Assembly: GCF_018614135.1 (NCBI RefSeq)
Contig: NZ_JAGGOW010000110.1
Location: 1-36,756, forward strand
Origin: Streptomyces sp. ISL-66
GTDB taxonomy: Bacteria; Actinomycetota; Actinomycetes; Streptomycetales; Streptomycetaceae
Length of the DNA stretch: 36,756 bases
Reading direction: 5' to 3'
Shown here piece after piece: positions 22,856 to 31,259 of the stretch; positions within the stretch are counted from its first letter, which is position 1; every line of letters starts with the position of its first letter. Under the pieces are notes generated by a model that did not search any database, was not told the origin of the DNA, and saw only the letters and a list, made by a program, of their open reading frames with translations. Both the position numbers and the translations under genes were made by a program.

Positions 22856-23572
22856 TCAGGCGGCGAGGTCGCTCTCGTGGCCGCGTACCGGCGGCGGGGT
22901 GGGCGAGGCGAGGTCCAGCGGCCGGGCCAGTACCCGGCCCCGCGCGCGGACCAGTACGCCCAGGCGGGGCGACCGGGCCACCGCCCGCACCACCGGGGTC
23001 AGCAGCGCCATCGCGAGCGGCGCGAGCAGCAGCACCACGGCGGTGCCGAGGGCCAGTCCGCCGATGACGTCGGTCGGGTAGTGCAGGCCCATGTAGACCC
23101 GGGTGAACCCCTCCAGCAGGGCCAGCCCGATCCCGATGGAGCCGAACTTGCGGTGGGCGACGAACAGGCCGACGCCCAGCGCCATGGCGAGCGTCGAGTG
23201 GTCGCTGACGAAGGAGAAGGCGCTGTGGCTGATCCCGGCTCCGGGATCCAGCACCTCGACCCCCTCGTGCTGCGCGACCGGCCGCGCCCGGCCCACGAAT
23301 TCGCGCAGCGGAACGTTCAGGAGCAGCGCGGCACCCGCGGCGAGCGGGGCCCACACGAGGGCGGTGAAGGACTCGACGGCCGCGGCTTCGTCCTGGCGGC
23401 GCGCCCCGCGCCAGCACCACAGCACCAGGAGCACGAGGGCCAGCGGGATCCCGTACTCGCCGACGACCGCGACCGCCCGGTCCAGCCAGTCCGGGGCCCA
23501 CCGGGACAGTCCGTTGATCTCGTACAGCAGGCTTACATCCACGTTCGGCCCACCAGTTGTGAGTCCAGCCAT
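22856..23572 (-). CDS. PAP2 phosphatase, undecaprenyl-diphosphatase (BcrC) like
   Basis: A 238-aa membrane phosphatase with about five helices. The three PAP2 motifs are present: motif 1 REFVGRARP, motif 2 SFVSDHSTLA and motif 3 TRVYMGLHYPTDVIGG. Motif 2 has SDH rather than SGH, as in BcrC-type enzymes, with Val where Pro is usual. This points to recycling of undecaprenyl diphosphate, the lipid carrier for wall synthesis, at the outer membrane face; lipid phosphatase is the alternative. The C-terminal 40 residues are a basic cytoplasmic tail. It lies downstream of the SLT-NlpC wall hydrolase on the same strand after 203 nt, so probably has its own promoter. Confidence 0.87.
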   Translation of the reverse strand: MAGLTTGGPNVDVSLLYEINGLSRWAPDWLDRAVAVVGEYGIPLALVLLVLWCWRGARRQDEAAAVESFTALVWAPLAAGAALLLNVPLREFVGRARPVAQHEGVEVLDPGAGISHSAFSFVSDHSTLAMALGVGLFVAHRKFGSIGIGLALLEGFTRVYMGLHYPTDVIGGLALGTAVVLLLAPLAMALLTPVVRAVARSPRLGVLVRARGRVLARPLDLASPTPPPVRGHESDLAA

Positions 23573-23775
23573 GGTGATGCGGCCCCTTGCCCTTGCCTAG
23601 GTACTTCGGCGGGCGCACCCCTGTGTGCGCCCCTTCGCCCCCCGGTATGCAGTCCGGTGATTCAGTCCCCGTGACCATGGAACGCCCGTTCTGGCCGCCG
23701 CGTTCCACTCTCCACCGAATGATCACTCCAACGTTATCGAAGAGTGACTCATCGTCGCAGCTCAGGGCCTACGCC

Positions 23776-24795
23776 TCACGCTGCGTTGCCGACGCCCTCG
23801 CGCCTCGGCAGCGCTTCCGCACCGTCCTTGGTCACGCGGGTGGCACCGAAGTAGTCAGGCGTGTCGATCTTGTCGAAGCGGATCACGGCGCCGGTGAACG
23901 GGGCGTTGATCATGTACCCGCCGCCCACGTACAGCCCGACGTGCCGGATCTCCCGGGAGTTCGTCAGATCATCGGAGAAGAACACCAGGTCTCCCGGCAG
24001 CAGTTCCGCCCGCGAGGGGTGCGGACCGGCGTTGTACTGGTCGTTCGCCACGCGCGGCAGGTCGATCCCGACGGATTCGTACGCGGCCTTGGTCAGCCCC
24101 GAACAGTCGAACCGCCCACCCTGATCGGCCGTCCCGTTCCCACCCCACAAGTAGGGCGTCCCCAACTGCTTCTGCGCGAAGTAGATCGCCCCGGCCGCCT
24201 GCTGCGAGGGCGCCACCCGCCCGACGGGAGCCTCGAAGCTCTTGGCGAGGGTAGTGATCGTCTTCACGTACCCCTGGGTCTCCCGGAACGGCGGGACCCC
24301 CTGATGCTGTATCACCGCACCGGGCCCGGCGTTGTAGGCGGCCAGCATGTTCCTGACGGCGTCCCCGGGCACCTTGCCCACGTACCGCGCGAGCTCGCAG
24401 TCGTACGAAGCCGCCGATGGGATCGCGTCGTTGGGATCCCAGATGTCCCGGTCGCCGTCGCCGTCCCCGTCGATGCCGTGCGTGGCCCAGGTGCCCGGAA
24501 TGAACTGCGCGATGCCCCGCGCGTCGGCCGGGCTGACGACACCAGGGTCCCAGCCGCTCTCCGAGTAGAGCTGCGCCGCCAGGAGGGCCGGGGTCAGGGT
24601 CGGGCAGAGGTTGCCCCACTTCTGTACGAGCGCCTGGTACTTCCCCGGCACGGCCCCCTTCACGAGGCCCACCGCCCGGCCGCCCGCACCGGTCGCGAGC
24701 CCCGCGGCGGCCGAGTACGTGCCGACCACGAGCAGGGCGACGAAGCACAGGCATGCTCCGAAGCCGATACCGCCGATGACCCAGACTCTGCGCAC
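23776..24795 (-). CDS. Bifunctional SLT transglycosylase / NlpC-P60 endopeptidase
   Basis: A 339-aa membrane-anchored peptidoglycan hydrolase. GTG 24795 is chosen because GGGGGAGGG lies 7 nt upstream; ATG 24813 in frame is possible. TM is residues about 4-29. The SLT-like lysozyme domain is about 55-190, with catalytic Glu79 (YSESGWDPG), GIAQFIPGTW and AAYNAGPG, and an inserted DGDGDGDRDIWDPND loop resembling an EF-hand calcium site. The NlpC/P60 domain is about 200-320, with Cys231 (FDCSGL), His285 (IRHVGLYV) and Asn297. Two-domain proteins of this kind serve as VirB1-like wall openers in Gram-positive type IV secretion, and from memory its S. coelicolor counterpart lies next to the cmd cluster. 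The 293 nt upstream hold its promoter region; no recognised riboswitch there. Confidence 0.9.
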   Translation of the reverse strand: MRRVWVIGGIGFGACLCFVALLVVGTYSAAAGLATGAGGRAVGLVKGAVPGKYQALVQKWGNLCPTLTPALLAAQLYSESGWDPGVVSPADARGIAQFIPGTWATHGIDGDGDGDRDIWDPNDAIPSAASYDCELARYVGKVPGDAVRNMLAAYNAGPGAVIQHQGVPPFRETQGYVKTITTLAKSFEAPVGRVAPSQQAAGAIYFAQKQLGTPYLWGGNGTADQGGRFDCSGLTKAAYESVGIDLPRVANDQYNAGPHPSRAELLPGDLVFFSDDLTNSREIRHVGLYVGGGYMINAPFTGAVIRFDKIDTPDYFGATRVTKDGAEALPRREGVGNAA

Positions 24796-25088
24796 CCGCC
24801 AACCCTCCCCCATCGAACCGTCAATCCCCGGGCATTCACCCTCCGTGTCGAAGCATCCCCCGTTGTCATCCCTATGGGGGGCCTCTGTCGAAACCGGTAC
24901 ACCGCAAACTCGTGCCCTCCGTGGCCGAAACCGGATGCCGGAACACCACGGTCCGGCCACCCGGATCCCGCGCCGGAGGCGGCGCCCTGACGGCCTTTCC
25001 GCTCAGCCGCACGCGCCGCGGCGACTTCCCTACGGCTCAAGCGGGTTGGCCGGGTCGGGCTCCCGCCCCGCACCGCTCGCCCACAGCG

Positions 25089-25910
25089 CTAGGTCCTCGG
25101 CGCCACGAAGAGGCTCTGCGCGCTCCGCCCGATCGGCCCCTTCTCATCGTGCAGGCGGGCGTCCGCGAGGCCGATGCCGGCCGCGTCCACACTCGTACGG
25201 GCTTCCACGCACACCCACTCGCCCACCGGATGGCGGTGCAGATGGACGGTGAGGTCGCCGTTGACGAAGACGTACCGCCCGAAGTCCATGACGGAGCTGA
25301 TGCCGTTGCCCGAATCCGCGGCGACCAGCACCCGGTCCAGGGGCCTGGCCTCCTCCCCGGCCACCAGCGGCACCCCCATCCGCATCCAGCAGGTGCCGGG
25401 ACCGAGTTCGACGAACGCGCCCTCGGTGAAGCGGGTTTCCATCGCCGAGTGGTAGCCCGTCTCCCACGGCACCGGGAAGAACGGCGTCACCCCCACCTCC
25501 CCGGGCGGCGGCAGCTCCGGCCCCGGCACGACGGCCGGTACGGACTCTGCCGCCGTCCGGATCCGCAGGGCGCGCGCCAGCATCACGGGCGCCGCCCCGG
25601 CGGGGGCCAGCGCGGCCTCGACGACCTCGGTGCCGCGGCCGGCCCGCAGCACGCTGGTGGTCACCTCCAACGGGCCGATCGGCACCGGGCGCAGGATCTC
25701 GTACGTGATCCGGGCGATCCGCATGTCCTCCCGGCCGCCCGGCCGCTCCTCGATCGCCCGGCCCAGCAGCGCGGCCGGCGGGCCGGCGTGCTGCGAGCCG
25801 GGGTCCCAGGGGCCGCGCGTGTACCCGGTGGCCCGGAACCGGCCCGCGTCGATCCGCTCGTAGAACGCCTCGACCTCACTCATGCCACCCATGCCATCCA
25901 TGCCAGCCAT
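25089..25910 (-). CDS. Acyl-CoA thioesterase-like protein (tandem hot-dog)
   Basis: A 273-aa protein resembling TesB-like acyl-CoA thioesterases, which hydrolyse acyl-CoA to free acid and CoA. The N-terminal hot-dog has GPWDPGSQHAGPPAALLGRA, with the family's HGG/HAG-like loop, then ITYEILRPVPIGPLEV. The second has SVMDFGRYVFVNGDLTVHLH and the ARTSVDAAGIGLADARLHDE region with the conserved Asp. Start is uncertain: four in-frame ATG codons at 25910, 25901, 25892 and 25883 form a 9-nt repeat (MAGMDGMGGMSEV). LysE-family gene lies 41 nt upstream on the same strand, so the two may be co-transcribed. Substrate unknown. Confidence 0.8.
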   Translation of the reverse strand: MAGMDGMGGMSEVEAFYERIDAGRFRATGYTRGPWDPGSQHAGPPAALLGRAIEERPGGREDMRIARITYEILRPVPIGPLEVTTSVLRAGRGTEVVEAALAPAGAAPVMLARALRIRTAAESVPAVVPGPELPPPGEVGVTPFFPVPWETGYHSAMETRFTEGAFVELGPGTCWMRMGVPLVAGEEARPLDRVLVAADSGNGISSVMDFGRYVFVNGDLTVHLHRHPVGEWVCVEARTSVDAAGIGLADARLHDEKGPIGRSAQSLFVAPRT

Positions 25911-25951
25911 GCCCCGCACGCTACCGACAGGTAACCCGCGCCCGCCAGACC

Positions 25952-26560
25952 TCAGCGGGCGAACCCCAGGCCCACCCCGAGCCCCACCAGCACCGAACCG
26001 ATGGCCCGGTTCAGCGCCTTCTGCGCCTTCAGCATCCGGTCGCGCAGCCGCGAGTTGGAGAAGAACAGGGCCACCGCCCCGAACCAGCCCAGGTGCGCCG
26101 CCGACATGAACAGCCCGTACCCGGCCTGCTGCCACACCGGGGTGTCCGGCCCGACCACCTGCGTGAAGGTCGACACGACGAACAGCGTGGTCTTCGGATT
26201 GAGCACGTTCGTCAGGAACCCGGCCCGCAGCGCCGCGAACGGCGTCAGCCCGGTCTTCTCCTCCAGGTCCACGGTCACCTCGGCCCGCGCCCGGAAGGTC
26301 CTTATCCCGATCCACACCAGGTACGCGGCGCCCGCGAGCTTGATCACCGTGAAGAGCCCGGCGGAGGAGGCGATCAGCAGACCGACCCCGAGCATCGTGT
26401 ACGAGACGTGGACCAGCACGCCGGCCGCGACCCCGGCGGCCGCGAACAGCCCGGTGGGACGCCCGTAGAGATAGCTGTTGCGGACGACCATGGCGAAATC
26501 CGCGCCGGGACTGATGACGGCGAGGAAGGTGATGACGGCGACTGCGATCACTTGGGTCAT
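25952..26560 (-). CDS. LysE-family amino-acid exporter
   Basis: A 202-aa membrane exporter of the LysE/RhtB family, normal length, with about six helices. The signature is near the N-terminus: FLAVISPGADFAMVVRNSYL, then GRPTGLFAAAGVAAGVLVH, and GFLTNVLNPKTTLFVVSTF in the middle. ATG 26560 is used because the sequence upstream of MTQVIAVAVI is not membrane-like. It is divergent from the pentapeptide gene (88-nt gap). The exported solute cannot be told from sequence. Confidence 0.9.
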   Translation of the reverse strand: MTQVIAVAVITFLAVISPGADFAMVVRNSYLYGRPTGLFAAAGVAAGVLVHVSYTMLGVGLLIASSAGLFTVIKLAGAAYLVWIGIRTFRARAEVTVDLEEKTGLTPFAALRAGFLTNVLNPKTTLFVVSTFTQVVGPDTPVWQQAGYGLFMSAAHLGWFGAVALFFSNSRLRDRMLKAQKALNRAIGSVLVGLGVGLGFAR

Positions 26561-26648
26561 GATCCGATGCTCGCGCCCGCGCGCTGCGCGATCAAGACCG
26601 CTCCGCAGGGCGGGCACCCCATCTCCCCCACCAGGGGACAATGGCGAC

Positions 26649-27521
26649 GTGCCCAAGCCTCACACCTCCCCCGCGGCCCCCACCCCCGCGAACCCGACCC
26701 CCGCCCCCACCCCGCTGCCGCTCCCGCTGCTGCGGGCGGACTGCGCCAACTGCTTCGCGCTGTGCTGCGTCGCCCTGCCCTTCGCCAAGTCCACCGACTT
26801 CGCGGTGAACAAGCCCGCCGGCACCCCCTGCAAGAACCTCCGCCAGGACTTCCACTGCGGCATCCACACCCGGCTGCGCGACGAGGGCTTCCCCGGCTGC
26901 ACCGTCTTCGACTGCTTCGGCGCGGGCCAGCAGGTCTCCCAGGTCACCTTCGGCGGCCGCGACTGGCGCACCCACCCCGGCACCTCCGGCGCGATGTTCG
27001 AGGTCTTCCCGGTGATGCGGCAGCTGCACGAGCTGCTCGCCTACCTCTCCGAGGCCCTCACCCTCCCCGCGGCCCGCCCCGTCCACGCCGCCCTCCGCGT
27101 GGCCCTGGCCGACACCACACGCTGGACGCGGGCCACCGCCGAGGCCCTCGCGGCGCTCGACATCGGCCCCCTCCGCCAGGAGGCCAACGCCCTCCTCCTG
27201 AAGACCAGCGAGCTCGTACGCGCCAAGGTGCCCGGCCGCAAGAAGAACCACCGCGGCGCCGACCTGATGGGCGCCCGCCTCTCGGGGGCGGACCTGCGCG
27301 GCGCCAACCTGCGCGGCGCCTACCTGATCGCGGCCGACCTCAGCGGCGCCGACCTCCGCTCGGCCGACCTGATCGGCGCGGACTTCCGCGACACCGACCT
27401 GCGCGGCGCCGACCTCCGCGACGCCCTCTTCCTCACACAACCCCAGCTCAACGCGGCCAAGGGCTCCCCCGCCACCCTCCTCCCGCCCACCCTGGACCAC
27501 CCCGCGCACTGGCTCCCGTAG
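26649..27521 (+). CDS. Cys-rich domain plus pentapeptide-repeat protein
   Basis: A 290-aa protein from GTG 26649, with AGGGG 11 nt upstream. After a Pro/Ala leader comes a Cys cluster (about residues 31-98): DCANCFALCC, TPCKNL, FHCGIH, GCTVFDC. The CxxCxxxCC spacing resembles the YkgJ-type zinc/iron chelating family. A helical middle is followed by about 12 pentapeptide repeats (about 198-263, GADLMGARLSGADLRGANLR and similar), which form a right-handed quadrilateral beta-helix. Fold of the repeats is secure; the metal site is inference. Pentapeptide proteins can mimic DNA or act as scaffolds; function here unknown. A perfect 21-bp terminator follows. Confidence 0.85.
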   Translation: MPKPHTSPAAPTPANPTPAPTPLPLPLLRADCANCFALCCVALPFAKSTDFAVNKPAGTPCKNLRQDFHCGIHTRLRDEGFPGCTVFDCFGAGQQVSQVTFGGRDWRTHPGTSGAMFEVFPVMRQLHELLAYLSEALTLPAARPVHAALRVALADTTRWTRATAEALAALDIGPLRQEANALLLKTSELVRAKVPGRKKNHRGADLMGARLSGADLRGANLRGAYLIAADLSGADLRSADLIGADFRDTDLRGADLRDALFLTQPQLNAAKGSPATLLPPTLDHPAHWLP

Positions 27522-27579
27522 GAAACCCCGCGGGTCCGCGGTGCCGCCCGGACCCGGGACACCCTGGACAGCACGAACA

Positions 27580-27629
27580 CCCCGCCGGTGCCGCGCCCGG
27601 CTCGTGCCCCGGGCGCGGCACCGGCGGGG
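27580..27629. terminator. Perfect 21-bp stem terminator
   Basis: Arms 27580-27600 and 27609-27629 are exact reverse complements, with an 8-nt loop. They lie between the convergent pentapeptide and collagen-like genes and can serve both. Confidence 0.88.
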
Positions 27630-27646
27630 ATGCCGGCCGGCGGCCG

Positions 27647-28249
27647 TCAGGGCTTGACGACCGCCTGCCAGCCCAACGGGCAGGTCATGCTCATGGGCCC
27701 GTAGTCGCAGGCGATCTCGGAGACGTCCCCACCCTGCGTCAACACCTTCACGTACGCCCGGGGGCCGGTGAAGGTGATGGACACGCTGCACGCGTTCTTC
27801 GGGAAGCCCGGGTTCGCCCGCGTGGTGAGGTCCTTCCAGATGTACGGACCGACGGCGACCGGAGTCGCGGTCCGCCGGCCGATGTACACGCGCCCCCTGA
27901 TCAGCGCGGCGCTGAGCTCCTGATCGGCCACCGCCTTGACCGAGTCCAGGTCGACGCACGGACCGGCCGGCCCGCGGTCGCCCTTCGGCCCCCGGTCGCC
28001 CTTCGGCCCCTTCCCGCCCCGCTGACCGCGCTGGCCCTGACACCCGTTGCCGCCCATGGGCGCCGCCTTGGCGCCCTTCACGGGCTTCACCGACCGCAGG
28101 TCGTCGTCCCCGCCGGGCTTCGCGCAGGAAGCACCGCCGGCGGCGACCGCCACCGGGGCCGACACCCCCGTGAGCACGAGCGCCAAAGGCACCGCGAACC
28201 CACCGGCCACCCACGCCGCCCGCCGCCCCGCCCTACTGAAGTAACCCAT
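27647..28249 (-). CDS. Secreted collagen-like protein
   Basis: A 200-aa exported protein. ATG 28249 (AGGAG upstream) places a signal peptide at residues about 1-36 (AGRRAAWVAGGFAVPLALVL and ending near VAVAAGG). Residues about 62-91 are ten consecutive Gly-x-y triplets (GQRGQRGGKGPKGDRGPKGD and flanks), which predict a short collagen triple helix. A C-terminal globular part of about 105 residues (YIWKDLTTRANPGFPKNACS, VKVLTQGGDVSEIACDYGP) follows. Six cysteines in the mature protein, two flanking the collagen segment, could form inter- or intrachain disulfides. Bacterial collagen-like proteins often act in adhesion or spore surface. Role unknown; stands alone. Confidence 0.82.
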   Translation of the reverse strand: MGYFSRAGRRAAWVAGGFAVPLALVLTGVSAPVAVAAGGASCAKPGGDDDLRSVKPVKGAKAAPMGGNGCQGQRGQRGGKGPKGDRGPKGDRGPAGPCVDLDSVKAVADQELSAALIRGRVYIGRRTATPVAVGPYIWKDLTTRANPGFPKNACSVSITFTGPRAYVKVLTQGGDVSEIACDYGPMSMTCPLGWQAVVKP

Positions 28250-28491
28250 CCGTCGACCACTCCTCACATCGCCACATCGCCGCACCGCGTGCCGCGTTGC
28301 CGCGTACTCGCCTACCGAACGAGGTGGAGCATCACCCCCGACTCCGCGCCCGGATGGAACGACTGACGGAATGTCGGACATATGTCATCGGGATGGCCGA
28401 ACGACACGCCCGCCCACTGAGCCGAACGGCGTCCCCTCGGCAGGCGCCCCGTACGGCGGGACCCCAATCATTGCCCGCGGTCACCCCTCGT

Positions 28492-28506
28492 GATACACAG
28501 AGTGAC
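28492..28506. promoter_or_regulatory. BldD-like box upstream of secretion operon
   Basis: GATACACAGAGTGAC matches 9 of 10 fixed positions of the published BldD consensus NTNACNCWGNGTNAN; only the second base differs. It lies about 190 nt before the first gene of the six-gene operon. The enclosing 437-nt gene-free stretch 28250-28686 otherwise shows only a short palindrome GACATATGTC (28377-28386) and no believable gene. Regulation by BldD is inference. Confidence 0.4.
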
Positions 28507-28686
28507 CATACGCTCTTTCCCCCACACGCCGCCCGAGCCCAGGTCAGAGCAGGCGAACGGAACCATCGGGCGCAGATCGGGTAAAGAGAGCAGTCAAGTC
28601 GACATACGGCGCCGGTTTCATCAGCGAAGATAGAGCGTGACCCTTGCCGTCCGGGCACGGGCTAACGGAACTACCCCTTCAGGGCG

Positions 28687-29004
28687 GTGAGTTACATGAT
28701 CCTGGCAGCCGAAAAAGGCGACATCACCACCATCATCGGCGGAATCGCCCCGAACTGGGGCCCGTTCGGCAGTCTCGGCAACGAAGCGAAGATCATGGTC
28801 GAGGTGGTCATGGCCGTCGCGATCCTCCTCTGCCTCGGCATCGCCATCTGGGGCGCCGCCAAGCAGCGCATCGGCGCGACGGCCCTGCGCGACACCTTCA
28901 GCGCGGAACAGGGCAAGGGCCTGATCGTGGCCGGCCTGACGGGCGTCTTCATCATCGGCTCCCTCGGCACGCTCTTCACCATCGTGTACGGAATGGCCGT
29001 CTAG
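28687..29004 (+). CDS. VirB2/TrbC-like small membrane protein
   Basis: A 105-aa protein, first of the six-gene type IV secretion-like operon. GTG 28687 opens the frame, but ATG 28696 has better spacing from GGTGAG; the two differ by three residues. It has two membrane helices, about 39-58 (VMAVAILLCLGIAIWGAA) and about 83-102 (LTGVFIIGSLGTLFTIVYGM), joined by a charged loop (KQRIGATALRDTFSAEQGKG). This size and topology is that of pilin-like VirB2/TrbC subunits, although no signal peptide cleavage is obvious, so it may remain in the membrane. I believe it corresponds to cmdF of S. coelicolor (from memory). Confidence 0.78.
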   Translation: MSYMILAAEKGDITTIIGGIAPNWGPFGSLGNEAKIMVEVVMAVAILLCLGIAIWGAAKQRIGATALRDTFSAEQGKGLIVAGLTGVFIIGSLGTLFTIVYGMAV

Positions 29005-29089
29005 CCAGTGCCCTGATGAGGACTCACCACGCCGCGCCTGCGCGGATACCAGCGCTACCGTCGTACGAAGCGGAGGGGGCGAACACCGA

Positions 29090-29935
29090 ATGAGCAGCGA
29101 CGACCAATACGGTGGTGGCGGCGGCGCGGGCCACGGCGAAGTCGGCGGCACGGGCCAGACCCGTACCCGCTTCCCGGAGTCCTCCTCGGACCCCTACGGC
29201 TCCCCCCGCCGCACCCCCCGCGCCTCCCGCGGCCTGATCGCGGTCGTCGGCGTGGTGGTCCTCCTAATCGCCGCCATCGCGTTCGCGAACCAGTCCCACA
29301 CCCCCCAGGACCCCCCGCCGGCCTCCGACAAACCCCCGGCCACCAACCCCACGGCAGCCACGGGCGTCCCCCCGGTCGACACCAAGTCCGCGGGCATCCC
29401 GAAGGGCTTCCCCCAGAACGAGCAGGGCGCGCAGTCCGCTGCCGCGAACTACGCGGTGGCACTGGGCTCCGACGGCATGTTCGATGCGACGCGGAGACGT
29501 GCCATCGTGCAGGCCGTGTACCTGCCGGACGTCGCCTCCGCCCGTCAGGGCGATCTGGATCGCGTCTATGCGGACCAGCAGTTCCTGGCCCGCATCGGAC
29601 TCGATGCCGGCGGCAAAGCTCCCAAGGGGCTGACCTTCATCTCGCGGACGAACCCCGTGGGCACAAAGATGGAGCGGTTCGGCGGTGACACCGCGAGCGT
29701 CTCCGTCTGGTACTCGACGCTGTTCGGCCTCGCAGGGGAGGGTTCCAAGAACCCGGTCGCCGAAAGTTGGTACACCAACACCTTCGACCTCCGCTGGATC
29801 AGCGGGGACTGGCGCATCTCCAACTTCACGCAGAAGGACGGTCCGGCCCCCGTGGGCCGGGACCAAGCAGCGGCCTCCGCTGAAGAGATGGCCGCAGCTG
29901 TGTCCCAGTTCGGGGGGCTTACCTATGCACGCTAG
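29090..29935 (+). CDS. VirB8/TcpC-like conjugation-type membrane protein
   Basis: A 281-aa bitopic protein. A Gly/Ser-rich cytoplasmic N-terminus (residues 1-46) is followed by one TM helix at about 48-66 (GLIAVVGVVVLLIAAIAF), a Pro-rich linker (about 72-100), and an extracytoplasmic domain of about 170 residues with the mixed helix/strand pattern of NTF2-like VirB8/TcpC domains (VSVWYSTLFGLAG, ESWYTNTFDLRWISGDWRIS). It would scaffold the complex at the membrane. The next gene begins 11 nt before its stop. The family assignment rests on topology and context. Confidence 0.75.
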   Translation: MSSDDQYGGGGGAGHGEVGGTGQTRTRFPESSSDPYGSPRRTPRASRGLIAVVGVVVLLIAAIAFANQSHTPQDPPPASDKPPATNPTAATGVPPVDTKSAGIPKGFPQNEQGAQSAAANYAVALGSDGMFDATRRRAIVQAVYLPDVASARQGDLDRVYADQQFLARIGLDAGGKAPKGLTFISRTNPVGTKMERFGGDTASVSVWYSTLFGLAGEGSKNPVAESWYTNTFDLRWISGDWRISNFTQKDGPAPVGRDQAAASAEEMAAAVSQFGGLTYAR

Positions 29936-31259
29936 CCGTCGCGGCTTGTCCTTCCTGGCCATCGCAACGGCCGTGCAGACCGCTACCGTCCTCTTGACCA
30001 CCCGGGCCATGGCCGCTCCAACGCCGACGCCCACGCCGACGCCCACGCCCCAGGCGAGCAACAACCCCTGCGACCTGATCCGCGGCCCCGCCAAGGACTA
30101 CTGCGAACGAGGCGACGGCGCAACCGGCGGAGCCCCCCGTACGGGCCTCGCCCCCAGCGACCCCACCGACGCCCTCAACCCCCTCACCTCCCTCGCCAAG
30201 GGCTGCGCCGACGCCGCCGCCTGGATCGTCGGCGAGCTCAGCAAGGCGGTCAACGGCACGGCCAACGTCGACTTCACCAACGGCGCCTTCCTCAAGCAGT
30301 ACGCCATCGTCTTCGCCGCCTCCACCATCCTGACCCTCGTCCTGTGGCTCTTCGCCGTCGCCAAACGAGCCATCCGCGGCGTCCCCTTCACCACCGCCAT
30401 GTCCGAGGCCATCGGCTTCCTCTGGCTCACCGTCCTCGCCTCCGCCTTCACCCCGCTCATCCTCTACACCATCGTCTCCGCCACCGACGGCGTCACCGAG
30501 GTCATCGCCTCCGCCACCGGCGGCCAGACCGACGTCTTCTTCGGCTCCTTCGCCGAAGCCCTCAAGAAGGGCGACGACATCGGCGGCGGCCCGATCATGC
30601 TGATCGTGGTAGCCCTCGTCACCGTCCTCGCCGCCGGCATCCTCTGCCTCGAACTCGTGATCCGGGCCGCGCTCCTCTACGTCGGCGCCCTGCTCGGCAC
30701 CGTCGTCTACGCCGGCCTCGTCGACCGCAACCTCTGGGGCCACGTCCGCCGCTGGGCGGGCATCATGATCGCCGTGATCCTCGTGAAGCCGGTCATCGTC
30801 ATCGTCCTCGGCCTCGCCGGGGCCCTGGCCGGCGAGAAGGGTCCCAATGCCTTCTCCGCCGTCGTCTCCGGCCTCGCCATCATCCTCCTGGCGATCTTCG
30901 CCTCGGCGATGATCTACCGCTTCGTACCCGGCTTCGGCGACGAGATCGCCTCCGCCCGCTCCACCCGCAGCAAGGCCACCGACGGCGCCCAGGCCGCCGC
31001 CGTCATCAGCTCCCCCGCCTCCCTCGTCTCCCAGGGCATCAAAACCCACAGCAGCCGCGGCGGCAGCGGTGCGGGCGCCCACCGCGCGAGCGGCGGCGGA
31101 GGCGGCGACGCCAACCAGATCTCCGGAGGCATGGCCGCACACAGCAGCCGCGGCTCCGGCGGCAGAAGCGGCGGAAGCGGCGCCGGCGGCGGATCCGCCG
31201 CCGCGCCCCCGCCCCGTACGAGCTCCAGCACGAGGAACACAGGAGGTGACGGGCGGTGA
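29925..31259 (+). CDS. VirB6/TrbL-like polytopic membrane protein
   Basis: A 444-aa channel-type component. The signal-like N-terminus ends near TTRAMAAP, then a Thr-Pro repeat of five units. About six membrane helices follow between residues about 125 and 345 (KQYAIVFAASTILTLVLWLF, FLWLTVLASAFTPLILYTIV, IMLIVVALVTVLAAGILCL, VIRAALLYVGALLGTVVYAG, AGIMIAVILVKPVIVIVLGL). The C-terminal 100 residues are Gly/Ser-rich and disordered. ATG 29925 has a GGGGGG run upstream and overlaps the preceding gene by 11 nt. Its stop overlaps the next start (GTGA). TrbL/VirB6 proteins form the inner-membrane pore of type IV secretion systems. Confidence 0.82.
   Translation: MHASRRGLSFLAIATAVQTATVLLTTRAMAAPTPTPTPTPTPQASNNPCDLIRGPAKDYCERGDGATGGAPRTGLAPSDPTDALNPLTSLAKGCADAAAWIVGELSKAVNGTANVDFTNGAFLKQYAIVFAASTILTLVLWLFAVAKRAIRGVPFTTAMSEAIGFLWLTVLASAFTPLILYTIVSATDGVTEVIASATGGQTDVFFGSFAEALKKGDDIGGGPIMLIVVALVTVLAAGILCLELVIRAALLYVGALLGTVVYAGLVDRNLWGHVRRWAGIMIAVILVKPVIVIVLGLAGALAGEKGPNAFSAVVSGLAIILLAIFASAMIYRFVPGFGDEIASARSTRSKATDGAQAAAVISSPASLVSQGIKTHSSRGGSGAGAHRASGGGGGDANQISGGMAAHSSRGSGGRSGGSGAGGGSAAAPPPRTSSSTRNTGGDGR

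Noticed and set aside
24796..25088. Possible c-di-AMP (ydaO-type) riboswitch leading the SLT-NlpC gene
   Set aside because: Wall-hydrolase genes in Streptomyces often have one, but I could not match the conserved segments of that motif here. A covariance-model search would be decisive.
28377..28386. Perfect palindrome GACATATGTC
   Set aside because: Ten bases only and not positioned relative to a recognisable promoter, so not evidence of an operator.
28297..28658. Two short frames on opposite strands in the gap before the secretion-like operon
   Set aside because: No ribosome binding site, no third-position GC bias and no domain-like pattern in either frame.
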